DNA of 64,000 nucleotides from Mesorhabditis belari (taxonomy: Eukaryota > Nematoda > Chromadorea > Rhabditida > Rhabditidae), in NCBI GenBank assembly GCA_958450365.1, contig CAUEEP010000930.1:248001-312000 (forward strand), written 5' to 3'. Below the pieces are notes generated by a model that was not told the origin of the DNA, made no database searches, and saw only the letters and a list, made by a program, of their open reading frames with translations. Shown piece by piece: positions 36,301-48,014 of this stretch (within the stretch, counting starts at the first letter, position 1; each line of letters begins with the position of its first letter). Made by a program: the position numbers and the translations under genes.

Positions 36301-37985
36301 AATCTATCAAAATATGATACTAAAGAAGTGCTTGAAGAGCTGTTAAAGAAAAAGCTGAAAACGATTTGGATCGAATTTTTAAAAAAATCGGCTGTAAGTT
36401 TTAGAAATTTGATAAGTAAACCAAAATTTTAGTCAGATTTTCTCTACGAAGAAAATGTTTTCTTTTTTACGGAGGTTTGCTTTGCTTTGCAAATTTCTTT
36501 GCCCGATAGTGAGCGTGACGAATTTTTGGCTTATCTCTCTGAGCACTCGGTGAAAGACTTGGTGAGTTGAAGAATACAAGGATTGATTGAAGATTGATGA
36601 TTTGTAGCAGCTCAAAAATGAAGATGAACCCTAGGACAGGTCAGAGTTGACTTGAGCAAGAAAAGAAAGTTGAAAAGTCAAACGAAAGTAAAGTAGCTAG
36701 ACTCGAGGCTCTGCTGGAATCTATCTTCAGTTCTGAAAGCAATCTTACTTGGAGCAGATTTCAATTTCTTCCCTAAACCTAGCTGAAATCCCTGAGCTTT
36801 TCAAAAATCAGTCTTAAGCGAAGTCTGGACCTATGGTCTTTTGGCCTTACCGTACCTGGCCAGATTGGTAATAGTAACTGTAACTGGCAGTAACTGGCCG
36901 TAACTGGCAGTAACTGGTAGTAACTGATAGTAACTGGCCGTAACTGACTGTGACTGGCTGTGACTGGCCATAACTGAACCTGCCAGAAGTCCCCGGCTGA
37001 TTTACAAGCCTTGAACCGGTGTCAGACTTGACCTTGACTTCATGGAGTCTTAGTCAAGGTCGGTTAGAGTATCAAGACTCCAATACTTCATCTATGAAAC
37101 ACCAATTTCCAGCCTAAACAAATGGAGGCTACAACGGCAACAGATCAATCACCTTGTTGCTCACATTCATCTGAAAATGGGGAACTGGAGCTAAAAGAGC
37201 TTGATGATTCGGAACTCTTTGAGATGTTGTCAACAGCTACGGGTTTCTTTTACAAAAGAAATTTAAAAAGTAAAGAGTTTTTAGGAATTCAAGCCGACAA
37301 TCTTTTGAGGAACGATTTGGCAAAATTTCAGAAAGATTTCTCGACAAAGGTGTGGTTCAAATGTTAGCTAGACTTCGGATTTGGACTTTATTCATCTAGA
37401 CTCGCAAAAAGCTTCAGATTTGGTCTGCTGATCGCAATAAAGTCAAATGTTTACTCCAAACTTCGATAAAGAACTACGCAAAGAAATTGGCGTCATTAGA
37501 ATTGAGTGGAGAAACGTTGGCAAAGTTTTGCCAGAAGTTTATCCAAGACAGTGCTCATTATTTGAAATCGATTTTCGGTGCGACACTTGACATTGGCAGT
37601 TTAGAGGTATGATAATATAGTATTGTGATCTTATTAAACCGTAAGCACAAAGAAAAACACTTCAGACTGAACTCAAAGTTGAACTGAGGGCATTAAAGGG
37701 CTTTTCGTTACAAGCAAGAGGGAGAAGCGACTCGAGTGATGTGGTGAGAGCTTTTGAGAACAAAATTGGGGAAAACAGAATACAGATCTAGAATTGCACT
37801 GTCAAACAGAATTAAATTCGAATCAATTTTTGCATTTCCAGGCTCAAAACAATGATCTTTCTCAAAAAGGAAATTGGAAAGAGTGGGAAAAGGATTTCGA
37901 TGAAGATTTTGTGAAAGATATGTCAACGCTCACCTCCACAATTCCAGTGCAACATTTAGGCTATTGGGTAAGTTTTGGAAAGTAA
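33376..37985 (+). CDS. Gene F: long member of the X family
   Basis: ATG at 33376 (MDIDFYDLDEFFK). Exons 33376-33414, 33455-33580, 34634-34992 (basic, Lys/Arg-rich), 35033-35079, 35118-35204, 35557-35736 (LLQEFIYWCEAGG), 35775-35861, 36114-36179, 36217-36393 (VLLDISQVQLHLFL), 36433-36561, 37113-37349, 37418-37606, 37666-37743, 37842-37985. About 640 residues. Exon order and phases match X2 through 36561; the last four exons have no counterpart in X1-X3. Thirteen exons are cleanly open; 35118-35204 contains a one-base phase discrepancy that I could not resolve. Family unknown, helical, charged. The stop may be at 37983-37985, or splicing may continue from 37969. Confidence 0.7.
33895..33968 (-). 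tRNA. tRNA-Asp(GTC)-like gene or pseudogene
   Basis: Minus strand, 74 nt: TAGTGTAGTGGTTAGTGC is the D-arm signature of tRNA-Asp, the anticodon loop reads CCGTCAC (anticodon GTC, but C at position 33), and GGGTTCAACTCCC is the T-loop. The ends pair partly (TCCTxG/CxAGGA). The anticodon stem is weak. Intron of gene F, antisense. Confidence 0.6.
34259..34328 (+). tRNA. tRNA-like sequence
   Basis: GGCGGGTTCAAGTGCC is a fair B-box. The ends pair with wobbles (CGTTGTG / CGGCAGCG), and a CTTTTT pol III-type terminator follows directly. The A-box is poor. Same intron of gene F as the tRNA-Asp-like locus, on the sense strand. Confidence 0.4.
36855..36980. repeat. TAACTGGCAG-type tandem repeat
   Basis: About ten 10-11-bp units (GTAACTGGC with variants) in a gene F intron. 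Confidence 0.85.
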
Positions 37986-38068
37986 ACTCCTTAGCTTTTG
38001 TTTTGAAGTAACACAATTGGTGATAGTAACAGTAAGGCAGTAAGGCATTCTAGCGGCAGTGGACCAGT

Positions 38069-38136
38069 CGGGTCGTAGCTCAGCGGTAGAGCGATCGGAA
38101 AGCGAGAGATCGCGGGTTCGAGTCCCAGCGGCTCAC
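38069..38136 (+). tRNA. tRNA-like sequence
   Basis: TAGCTCAGCGGTAGAGCG is a perfect D-arm/A-box and GGGTTCGAGTCCCAG a perfect B-box, 68 nt overall. The anticodon arm folds with a too-large loop (CGATC...GATCG), and the acceptor ends do not pair well. The best-looking promoter boxes in the window, but probably not a functional tRNA. Confidence 0.5.
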
Positions 38137-38284
38137 AGTCCCAGTCTGGGTCCCAGTCTGAGACCCAGTCCTACACAAAGTGTGTTCAACTGGGATACTT
38201 ACCGTAATCCTTACGCTTACTGATCTAACGAGATAGCTGGATTACGGTAAAACGCCGGTCCTTTTATGAGTTGAGGCTGATTTG

Positions 38285-38383
38285 GTCGGCGCTGGGATTC
38301 GAACCAGCGACCTCTCGCTTACCGGACGCGCGCTTACCGGACGCGCTTACCGAATGAACGCTTTACCAATGAGCCACACCGAC
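38285..38383 (-). tRNA. tRNA-like sequence with expanded anticodon arm
   Basis: Minus strand: ends GTCGGTG / CGCCGAC pair over 7 bp (one wobble), the D-arm GCTCATTGGTAAAGC is good, and the B-box GGTTCGAATCCCAGC is good. Between the arms a 13-bp unit GCGCGTCCGGTAA is repeated, making the locus 99 nt. Confidence 0.5.
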
Positions 38384-38519
38384 AAGTATCCCATTTCGAC
38401 AGAGTGGGGTCTTATGCTTACCTGTAGCTTCAGATTTGGACAAGTGCACCTCGGAAAACGCTGAATCAATAGAATCACAGTCTAGCCTGCCAAAATTTTA
38501 AACTTTGAGCTTAACAAGT

Positions 38520-38890
38520 TTAAATACACTCTTTCTGGTGCACTAAATTCTTTATTTAGCTCTTGATATCAATCGTTGTCATGAGAAAAAGAAGAATTCA
38601 CTGCACCAGGAAACGCTTGTTTCCAATGGACACAAAGTACACCTTTACTGGTTACCTAAATACTTTACTAGCCGACTGTAAAGTTACTTCCTGTAGAGTT
38701 ACTTCCTGTAGTGTTACTTCCTGTAGAGTTACTTCCTGTAGTGTTCCTAGCTTGTTCCTTGGAGTGCCCAAAAACGTAAACGCAACTTTCTGGTGCACTG
38801 AATGCACCATTTTTCTCTCGAAAGCAGGCTGTTGCCACGAGAAAAATGGAGAATTCAGTGCGCCGAAAGGGATGTGTTTACATTTTTGAG
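38520..38890. repeat. Two MITE copies and a 15-bp repeat
   Basis: Copies at about 38523-38625 and 38770-38885 share the palindromic ends CTTTCTGGTGCACT ... GCACCAGAAAG-like. Between them TTACTTCCTGTAGTG is tandemly repeated about five times (38690-38750). Confidence 0.75.
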
Positions 38891-39296
38891 CACAAGGCAC
38901 AAGGCAATGTCAAATCTGGGTCTGAGTCAAGTTTAAAGATTACTTACCTCGCACGTTCCTTGGGTTCAAAGTAGAACTGAGTGCACGAGGAGATGTTGTT
39001 GTGTTTAGTCAAAAGGTTCATTGGAAAACTGGCGAAGCACTTGCAAGAGGATCGATGAAGTGATTGAGACAAGACCGAATAAAATGATCAATCACGAATG
39101 GAAACAACCAAAAAAGAAAAGGAACTCGGTGAAAGGCGGCAGTCCGACAGTCGGCACATCGTTTTTCATCAATAAATTTTCGAATTAAATTTTGACTCTG
39201 TAATCAAATTTTGTAATAAAGTGTACAGTTTTAGAGAAGCAAAGTTTATCAGCAATGTATTTCGATATTGAAGTAAGAAATGCAAAGAAAGATTTG

Positions 39297-39367
39297 TGGA
39301 GAGCGATTGAACTTTCGATCTTTTACTTTCCAGGCAATTGCTCTAACCATTGAGCTATCCGGCAAGA
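39297..39367 (-). tRNA. tRNA-like sequence
   Basis: Minus strand: TAGCTCAATGGTTAGAGC is a good D-arm, TGGAAAG a plausible Ser-type (GGA) anticodon loop, and AAGTTCAATCGC a weak B-box. Acceptor stem degraded. Confidence 0.45.
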
Positions 39368-39389
39368 AAAGAAAGAGGGAATAAAAAAG

Positions 39390-39548
39390 CTTTAAGCCAA
39401 GTCAAAAGCCAAGTCAAAAGCCAACTCAAAAGCCAAGTTAAAAATCAAGTCAAAAGCCAAGTCAAAAGCCAACTCAAAAGCCAACTCAAAAGCCAACTCA
39501 AAAGCCAACTCAAAAGCCAAGTTAAAAATCAAGTCAAAAGCCAAGCCT
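39390..39548. repeat. 12-bp minisatellite AAGCCAAGTCAA
   Basis: Thirteen units of AAGCCAAGTCAA or AAGCCAACTCAA. It creates a Lys-Ser-Gln-Val/Leu repetitive frame on plus, which I treat as an artefact. Confidence 0.93.
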
Positions 39549-39818
39549 TTTTTCCTTGCCAGAGAAGAAAAGAAGTGCCAAATCGATCGTTTTAAATGTT
39601 TCTAGATTTTTAGTAAGAATAGTTAGTGATTATATTTCAAAGTCACCAAAAAAGGTACCGGTAACAATACGAAATGAAATAAAGAAAAAGCTATGCTCAC
39701 AATCGTGATCCTAGATCAGCTGGCAAGTTTACAATTACAGCAAAAAGTAGCTTTAATAAAAACCAAGCCAAAACATTGTAAAAGTAAAGGCACAGCTCAA
39801 CTTCTGAAGAAAATTTCT

Positions 39819-42800
39819 TTAAAAAGCCCATTTCCAAATTCTTCGAATCAACCCTTTTTCTCTTTCAGCTCTTTCTCTTTCGTCTTTTGCTTTTTTTTCA
39901 GCATCAGCTTTTTCTTGTTGTTTTCTTAACTGTTCGTTGCGATCTTTCTCTTCTTTGCGATCCTGAAAGTGATTGGAAATGAAATGCTAATGAACTTATA
40001 GAATGAATCATTCTATAAGTTCATTAGTTCATTATGCAATTTATAGAATCGAATATGAGAAATTCGAATCTGAAATCAAAATCTGCCAAATGACTTTCCT
40101 CAAGGAAAATCCTAGAAGTTGCTAGAAGAAAAACAAAAACGAAAAGATCTAACGGGAGCCGAACCCAGATCTTGTGACCGGGAACCGAATGCGTTTTCCA
40201 TTAAACCACCAGTATTCCTTTTCCCCGCTAGGAAAGAGCGGTTTAAAGCAAAGACTTAAAGGATTTTAAAGACTCTACCCTCTCGGCGTCTCGTTCCTTT
40301 CGATCCTCTTTTCGGTTTCTTTCTTCTTTCTTGTTGTCAGCTCTTTGTTGCTACAATTACATTCAATTTATTGATGCAAATTTGCATATAAATGCTTTTT
40401 CTTATTATTGTTAATCCAGATTCTCACCTCCATCCGCATCCTCGCCTCATTCCATTCTCTCTCGAGTCGATTCGTCTCTTCTTGTGCTTCTCTCATTTCT
40501 TTTCGTTGCCGCTCTTCACGCGCGTTTTCAAGTTGTCTGAAAGCGTTTAATAAAAGCGTTTCATTTGTTTAAATCAAGTTTTAATTGAATTTTTTGAAAA
40601 TCACGTACTGCTGCGTCTGTTCATTCATTTGTTTCAACAGCAAGACTATTGGATTCAAATCGCTGCTCTTCTCAGCTGCTTCTCGTTTGCGTTTTTCTTC
40701 ATCTGAAAGAAAACTTCTAATCAAATTTAACACATTACGGTACTGTAGAAGAATTTTATGACCTATAGTGCATGCTAGAAGGAGCACTGACTACAGTAGG
40801 GCATTCTGAAAGATGCACTGACTACAGTAGGACATTCTAAAGAGTGACCTAGTCTACCATACTCATTTCTCTGTCTACTGTACCACCAAGTTTTCGTCGA
40901 AATGCCCACCCAATTGTTGCTGTGTATCGGTGAGTTGTTCTTGGATTCTCCCCTGTTGCGCTTGCAATTTTTTCTGTGCTTCGTTTTGTCGATGTCTCAT
41001 ATCGATCATCTTGTTTCTCAGCTTTTCCATGCTGAAATGCGCACGAACCGCGGACTCAAAGTGATCTTCGCATCGCTAAAACTGATATTTAACACTTTAC
41101 ATTTAATCTTTACCTTAAACAGCGCTCCCTTCGCGTCCTTGTAGTTGTCAATCATTTGACGGAGCATGTTCAAATCAAGTTTCGGCATTAGTTGGGAAAT
41201 GTCGATGATGAATTGAGCCTGAAATGCAATAATCTAGTTATAGGCTAGACATGAGCACTACAAGCTACAACCCTAGCCACAAAATCTGCCGGCAACTACA
41301 AACGTAAACTAAAAACGCTTCTAACTTTCTTCAAATTTGCCTGATTGATACGATCTATAGGTCAAAAAAATAGAAAATTTCAAGAGCTTTCGAATGAACT
41401 AAAGCATTCTCACAAAGATGAATGCTAAAGAAAGTTATGGTTAGTAGCTTGACTACGCTTGAGTACGGTTCATTTTAACTTCAAACCATTGTAAATTTCT
41501 TTAGCATTGAGGTTTTTGCGTCTATTTAGTCCATTCGAAAGCTCTTGCGATTCTCTATTTTTTGAGCTATAGATCGTATTAATCAGGCGAATTTGAAGAA
41601 AGTTAAAAGCATTTTTAGTGTGTTGTGATATCTGGTGATGATTTGACCTGGCCTGGCTTGACTAGATTTCTTTCGAATTCTCCAAAAACTTTGATCTTGC
41701 CTACCCTAATTCAAGACCAGCTTTACTACTGGAATCTCAGGCTCTAGCCAAGCTTTGACTGATCTAAAAGGTAACTGAAGTCCAGACAATGTCAGGAGGA
41801 AAGTCAGCAAGGCTGCCAACTCCTGCAATTTACCTTGTTTGCTTCAAAACTTGTATTCAAAGCGTTTATCCCGCGTTCGATAAACATTCCGATATCGTCT
41901 AATTTCTTGACCAATGGAACTTGCTGAAATTGGGTGAATTAGGTTGCCAGAAGGTGTGCGTTTACAAAAGCAAAAAAGCTAGCTACCTCTTTCAAATGTT
42001 TTTCGTAGTTGTCTGCATGCGCGTTGATCATTGAATCCAAAGATGTGTTGAGTTGAACGACGAGGTTGTCACTTTGGAGATCCTCGAAACGAGTCTGAAT
42101 TCATGACTTGAAATCAGTTTAAAAGTACGATCACCAGTAAACATTTACAAGTTCTAAGATTTCTGTATCAAATTCTAAACCAACCAAAAGCATCTTAGTG
42201 AGAAGATTTCTCTTAGAATCGATTAAATCCACCTCATCGTTGAAAGGCGCAACAGCTGAAAAAACCGGATAATTGTTAGAACAAGATACTAAAGATGTAC
42301 TTTGTGATCAAATCTGCAAACACACCCTATCTGGTGCACTAAAATTGGCAATTTTCAAGTGCCAAGTTGGTGAGTTAGAAAGGGTGTGTTTCCACTACAA
42401 AGTAGTCCTCAATTTGGTCAATTTTCAATGCTTTAACACCAAAAGCTGCTATAATTGGAAATCAGATGTGTACTTTGTGCTTACATCTGTAAACACAGCC
42501 TTTCTGGTGCACTGATCCTTTCTTAAAGCAAGTTATTTCGATAAGAAGAAAAAAGAGCGCCAGATTGGTGGTGTTTCTATATTTTTTAAGAAAAAGTACA
42601 CTTAAATCTTTAACTCTAAATCTAAATCTTAAATCTAAAGCAATGAATCTTCAATTTAAGGCTTGAATCTAAGTCTATAAATCTAAGAACAACAAACCAT
42701 TCTCAAAAAGTGACATTGCTTCAGGAAAGGCTTTCTCGTGTCGAGCTTTCACTTGTTCGACGGTAGCTTTTCCGAGAAGGGAATCCCCGAAGTCTGGCTG

Positions 42801-45800
42801 AATATCAAGGCTTGGAAAATACTAAATTTCAAGAAAAGACAAATTCATTTCCATACCTTCATCCCTTTCTCGTACAACTCTGAGCTTTGATGCACCGCAT
42901 CGGCCATCAAAAAGTCGCGGAAACGGCTCCGATTGCTACGCAGCTTCTCTTGGCATTTTTCCTAAAACAAAAGCTAACAATCAGAGATACTATCCACTTA
43001 CATAATATAATAATAGTTAATACAAGTTAATCAATATCCAGCTAATGGTTTTAAAGCATTAAACCTGTATCTCATGTATAACGTTTTGCATCAGCTCAGC
43101 TTTACTTTACTTGATTTAAGGCTAGGTTCCAATAAATTAACCCAAAGTTTTTTTAAGAATCAATAGTGTTATTCCCAAACCTGACAATAATATTAGAAAA
43201 ATCTCTGATAATAAAATTCTTTACTAAATTCCAATACCAATTCCACTCCACTCACCTCTAAAGACTCCTTCAACGCCAAGAAAGTTTTCCCTTTAGCTTC
43301 TTGAGTCCCAAAGAGTGGTTTTGAACTGTATTCCTGAAAATATTAATGAATATATTTCTGGTTTTCAGCTGTATTCTTGTTCTAAATCTTTAGATCAAAT
43401 TTTTCTCTTTTTTATGCTGCTTTTTTTACCTGAAGTGCTTCATCGACGAATTTCTTGAGTGTCTTCTCGTACACTTTTGGATTTATCGGCTGATGCCCCG
43501 ACCCGCGCATCAGCTAGACAAGCTATCAGATATTTGATAGTATAAGGATTACTGTAAAGACAATCAATGGGCTTAGATTACCGTACGTTTTAAGGCATGA
43601 ATCGTGGCGTTGAAAAAGTTCGTAAGCCTGAAAAAGCTTGAAGTTACCTGATCGTGTGCTGCGGCGAAGTACTCAGCTGCGGCTGCTTTGGCTTTTTCGA
43701 AGAAGAGCTCGGAAGTAGCCTATAGATGATTTGAATTGACTATGATAATGGCATAAAACCTAACTGATGACTTGTAGCGGATCAGAGATAAAGAAACTGA
43801 CCTGGAAAGCTGATCCGATTGCCTTGTGATTGTTCTCTTTGATGTGATCAACGAGGTTCTAAAAAAGCTAGTAGATAATCAAGCTTTAAGCTATTCTGTA
43901 AAATAGAAGCCTCGCCAACCTCAACGTATTGCTTCAACGTGTTCCCTGTGAGATGATTTCCCATGAACTTTTTTGGGACCAAATTCTCAAGCACGTGATT
44001 TGCGCATTCGCAGAGGTCTCCCAGGAATTGATCACCACAATCTGTAATCGTTTATTGAGAACTACCGTAACCCTAGCCCTTTTGTCTCCGGACCGGCTAC
44101 CGTAACCCTAGCCGTTGTTTAAAATTTAATCGATACCTTGAGCTCTAATCTCTCCATTCGCACTCATCACATGCTCACTCGGGGTTTTCGCCATGAAACA
44201 CTCGACTTTCTCGAAAGCCGAAAAGATCCCCTCAAATAGCTTGTTCAATTCGGCAACTCGTTTCGTTTGAGTCTATAAAACTTTAGATTTCTCTTCAAAC
44301 TTCCTGAAATTTGAAACTCAACTCACCTGAAGAGTCTCAATGTATGATGGTTGATAGCCGGATTCGAGTGCGTCTCGGATCATGATGATGAAGTGCTGGA
44401 AGCTTGTTGATAAAGATTACCATGCCAGAACCGGGCCAGGTTCGGCTTTAGAGCTCTTAGAGTCAACTCGACCTCAGCTAGGCTAAGAACTAATAGTAAG
44501 CTGAAGGCCATAGTGAGCTAGAACTGGACTAGGTCAATGGGCAAGTTTGGGCAACGGTAGGGTCTAGCTAGGCCAGACCAGGCTAGGGAGAAGCTGTCTT
44601 AAGGCCAAGCCAGTTCATGGCAGTATCAGGCCATATCTAGCTGCTAGGCCTTATTGCGAATGAAATTTTTATATTTGAAAATAGTAGCTGACTTTTAGAT
44701 TGAATATTTACCTGTCCCGCCCTTTCATCGGTCCTTTGGCTGAAGGCAAGGAAAAGATTCAGCGAATCCAGATCCTGGGCGTCGATTCGCGTTCGAACAT
44801 TGAAAATCTTTAAACTTCTTTAAAACTGAAACCTCAAAACAAGTTCTACCTTGATGGAAGACATAAGGAGTGAGATCGAAAAGATAATCGCTGAATCGAT
44901 CATGTTACTCGTCGTGTCAAATGTGCCTTGAGTGTCCATGAGGATGACGGCCAGCTAGAATGTCGATGATATCATATTTTAAATGGAAATTATCTATATT
45001 CTTTCTATACCTCCTTTCCTTCGTTATCCTTTCTGATGAAAACCTTTGGCCAAACCATGATCCCCTTTGTGTGCCGAATGTGTCCAGATTTAAAACGGAT
45101 ACCGTCATGACCACTAAAACAAAAATTTACATATAACTAATGTCTCGCTAATGAATTTGTTGTATAATTTTACCTAGACAGCCTCAAGCACTGTACTTAT
45201 CTGTATACAAAACTACACTAGCTAACCGTATTCTATTGTAGCTGGAGGATACTATAACTTAAGGATACTGTAGTTAAAGGATACTGTAACAGAAGTATAC
45301 AGTCGCTAAGGGATACAGTAACTAAAGGATACTGTAACAGAGTACAGTGTCTAGCTAAGCATGTAGGGGTAGTTCTAAATCTAATACCCAATATAGTCAG
45401 TCGGTTTAAAATCGGCTTTTCCCTGTTGAAGCCCTTTCAACAAAACATTGTTCCAAAAGGTTTTCCCTTGTCGAAATTTTCCGGCTGTTGAAATGATGGA
45501 AACCTGAAAGGTTTTAATATTTTGAATTAGTTTGAATTTTCATTTTCATTTTCAAGAACCAACTGGTCTATCACCGATCTGATCACAGAGATCGTCGAGG
45601 ACTCCTTTATTGAAGATGGTTTCCCCGTCTTCAGTGATATCGAATAATTGAACGAGATCCGTTTCTGGCTGAACTTTTGTATAAAAGTTATTTGTATTCA
45701 AAATTGTGTGTCATTTATCAATTGGAAGATTACCTCAATATTTGGCTTCTTGTCATCTCCCGGATTTGGCTGTGGATCTTCGTTTCCTTCGGCTGATGTC

Positions 45801-47925
45801 TCCTGAAAGCAAGGCTGAATGTACTCTGTGCTTTAAACGTAAAGGCATCGTGTCTAGCATACTTAATTCTTTATATAACATTCTTTAGTAGGTTCTTTGT
45901 AAGGAAACTTTTTAAAGATTATACTATTAGGTTGATGCATAAGTCTTTTTGTTCCTTTTCGTCTACCGTTTCAAGCCAACAAATGCACCAATTAAACTAC
46001 GGTTGATTTCATTAGAAAAACCAATTATTTTTCTGCAAAATAACATTAACGGGTTTAAAAATATTTTATGCCTGGATTTTCTTGAGAGTATGAAGTCGGG
46101 TAGTCAAAAAGGGCTAACTCGATGATGCGGTTTAGACACCTTAGCTAAAGAAAACCTATCTTCGTGTCAATAGATAAAAGATAGAGAAAAAAAAGTTTGA
46201 TATTTCGCCAAAATTTCAGAGAAATTGATTCAGCCAATTTCTTCGTAGAGGTTTTTATAGATTTTTACAAAAAACACGTTTTCACTCTCGAATTTGCTTG
46301 AAAATGAACCGAAATTGACTTAAAAGATGGGAAATTGAACAATAAACACTTTTTATTTAGAACAAACACTTTTTATTTAGATTAATTGGTGAATTTGTTA
46401 CTTTTTAACAGAAGTACGAAAAAAACGAAAAGACTTATGCATCAACCTATTAGATTCAGTAAATGCTCAACTTTTAATCAAATCAAATCAAACCAATCAA
46501 ATCCAAGGTCAAACCAATACCTAAAGCATTTTTAAAACTTTTTTCTAAAGACTTTTATCTAATAGAAGTTTATCTAATCTATCTAAAGCTTAAAACTTAC
46601 CGTAGCCGTGTGATCAAGTGCTTGAATCCTTTCTTCAATTAATTTCACACTTGATCCCTCCAATTGTAGCTGTTGCTCAAGCTTCAATCGCTGCACTTCT
46701 TGAAGAATTTGTGGGTTCAAATCGGTGGATCTCTGGAATTAGCCGGATTTTTTAAAAACCTTTTCATTTCCGTTAAAGCAAACCTTTCTCTGCAGCAAAT
46801 AGTTAACTTTTTCCAGCGCTTTGTTCACGTTGTCGAGTTTTCCGACGGCTGAGAAGAGATCCTAAACCAAATTTCAATGCTAATTTTATGAAAATGTAAA
46901 AAAAACCCAGTAATCAAGATCTCTATTCAAACATTTTTTGTTTCGTATCCTTGCAAAACTCAGGCAATCCGTATTTTCCTTTCGAAAAATGTTGTTTTGA
47001 GGAAATGATAAGCGTTCATGATCTTAATCTTTTCCAATTCCATTTCTGATATGATATGGGAATGATAAGCGTTTTATGATCTTAATCTTTTCCAATTCCA
47101 TTTCTCATATATTTATTAGATCAAAAATTTGTTGAGGAATGGAAAGCACTGAAAAGGAGAGCAAAAATCGATACCTCTTGCGCTTGATAGCGGCAGGCTT
47201 CTCTCGTTTCATCACTTTCCTCAGGAAATTGGCCGATCACCTAAACAAAACGATCAAAAAATTACTTTTCATTGAAAAACTTGAACTCTATACTTTCTTC
47301 ATAGCCATTTAAAGACTACACTTGGAAAAGTGTTATGTAAGCAAACAAAAATACTGTAGCGGAATCGAATCCAAGTCGCTTGTCTCGTATTAGAGCACTT
47401 TGCCAATTGGTTACGGCTTTACCAATTGGCCACGGCTTAAAGGGAGCCCTACAACGGCTCTTTATACTTGATCAATTATTCAATTGGAGCTTTACTGTGA
47501 GCTGTAATAAAATAAACAAATGAACCGCAAAGAATTTGAAACGAGGGGCTTGAACCCTAGACCTTCTGTTTACCGGGCAGATGCTCTACCATTGAACTAT
47601 CCAGCGTCTGCTTATCAGAGAAGAAAGAGGAAATAAATGAGGGAAGAGAAAGCAAGAAAGAGATAAAAATACTCGACTCTGCACAATCTTGGGCAGAACA
47701 CGGGCATTAGTAATCAATAAGGAATGGCAAAGAAAGAGTTAAGTAAGTTACAGTACTCCTTGAGTTCATTTATAAAGATTTCGATTTAAGCCTTTAACTC
47801 ACTTTCAATTGATCCAAGTAATTCCCAAAGAGCAAATCCACATCATCGGCTATCGGCACTTCTCTCTCGACGCCATTTTCCACTTCCCATTCGCTGCTCG
47901 AGCTCTCGGATTGGCTTCGAGTCAT
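39819..47925 (-). CDS. Gene G: type I atlastin-like GTPase with coiled tail
   Basis: ATG at 47925 (MTRSQSESSSSEW) right after TTTTCTAGA, stop TAA at 39819-39821. About 28 clean exons, about 935 residues. G1 GKFRQGKT (exon 45382-45503), switch I GHIRHTKGIMVW (45009-45114), G3 MDTQGTFD (44850-44953), G4 MIRDALES (44332-44396). N-terminal helical/acidic extension 45560-47925. Atlastin-like helical middle exons lie at 44142-44275, 43922-44040, 43805-43860, 43655-43720, 43435-43513 and 43257-43333. The tail is rich in Glu, Arg and Gln (39819-41075). All exons are in frame and no transmembrane hairpin is present, so this is the best-preserved type I gene. It is divergent from gene D across a 6.1 kb repeat-filled spacer. 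Reaction expected from the family: GTP hydrolysis with nucleotide-driven dimerisation. Confidence 0.88.
39988..40031. repeat. Short perfect hairpin
   Basis: AATGAACTTATAGAATGA is followed directly by its complement in an intron of gene G. Confidence 0.85.
40151..40220 (-). tRNA. tRNA-like sequence
   Basis: Minus strand: TGGTTTAATGGAAAACGC as A-box and TGGGTTCGGCTCCCG as B-box, about 70 nt. Anticodon arm unclear. In a gene G intron, sense orientation. Confidence 0.45.
41310..41630. repeat. Foldback element in a gene G intron
   Basis: TTCTAACTTTCTTCAAATTT and its complement bound arms of about 140 bp, with internal matches such as GAAAGCTCTTG / CAAGAGCTTTC. The spacer is around 41450-41490. 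Confidence 0.85.
42295..42515. repeat. MITE copy and half copy
   Basis: AAACACACCCTATCTGGTGCAC and GAAAGGGTGTGTTT are the arms of one copy (42315-42400). A second left arm (CACAGCCTTTCTGGTGCACTG) occurs at about 42492-42515. In a gene G intron. Confidence 0.65.
45235..45345. repeat. GGATACTGTAAC-type tandem repeat
   Basis: Diverged units of about 16 bp (AAAGGATACTGTAAC) in the gene G intron after the P-loop exon. Confidence 0.7.
45927..46450. mobile_element. Mariner-type MITE, about 524 bp
   Basis: TAGGTTGATGCATAAGTCTT at the left end is matched as an inverted repeat at the right end, with TA on both sides (45925-45926, 46451-46452). No transposase frame. Inserted in a gene G intron. Confidence 0.88.
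47359..47437 (-). tRNA. tRNA-like sequence with duplicated 5' part
   Basis: Minus strand: TGGCCAATTGGTAAAGCCG is a good A-box, repeated in diverged form 16 bp later. TTGGATTCGATTCC is a good B-box. In intron 1 of gene G. Confidence 0.45.
47541..47607 (-). tRNA. tRNA-like sequence
   Basis: Minus strand: TAGTTCAATGGTAGAGC D-arm pairs well, TCTGC...ACAGA anticodon stem with loop CCGGTAA, and AGGGTTCAAGCCCCT T-arm pairs. The acceptor stem does not pair. Intron 1 of gene G. Confidence 0.5.
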
Positions 47926-48014
47926 TCTAGAAAAAAGCTTTAAAACATTAAAACATTAAAACATTAAAAATATCAAAGTGTAAACAAATCTCAAAACAAA
48001 TCTCTCAAATTTTT

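Noticed and set aside
39350..39595. Plus-strand frame with repeated Lys-Ser-Gln-Val/Leu
   Set aside because: Product of the 12-bp minisatellite; no splice context or paralogue.
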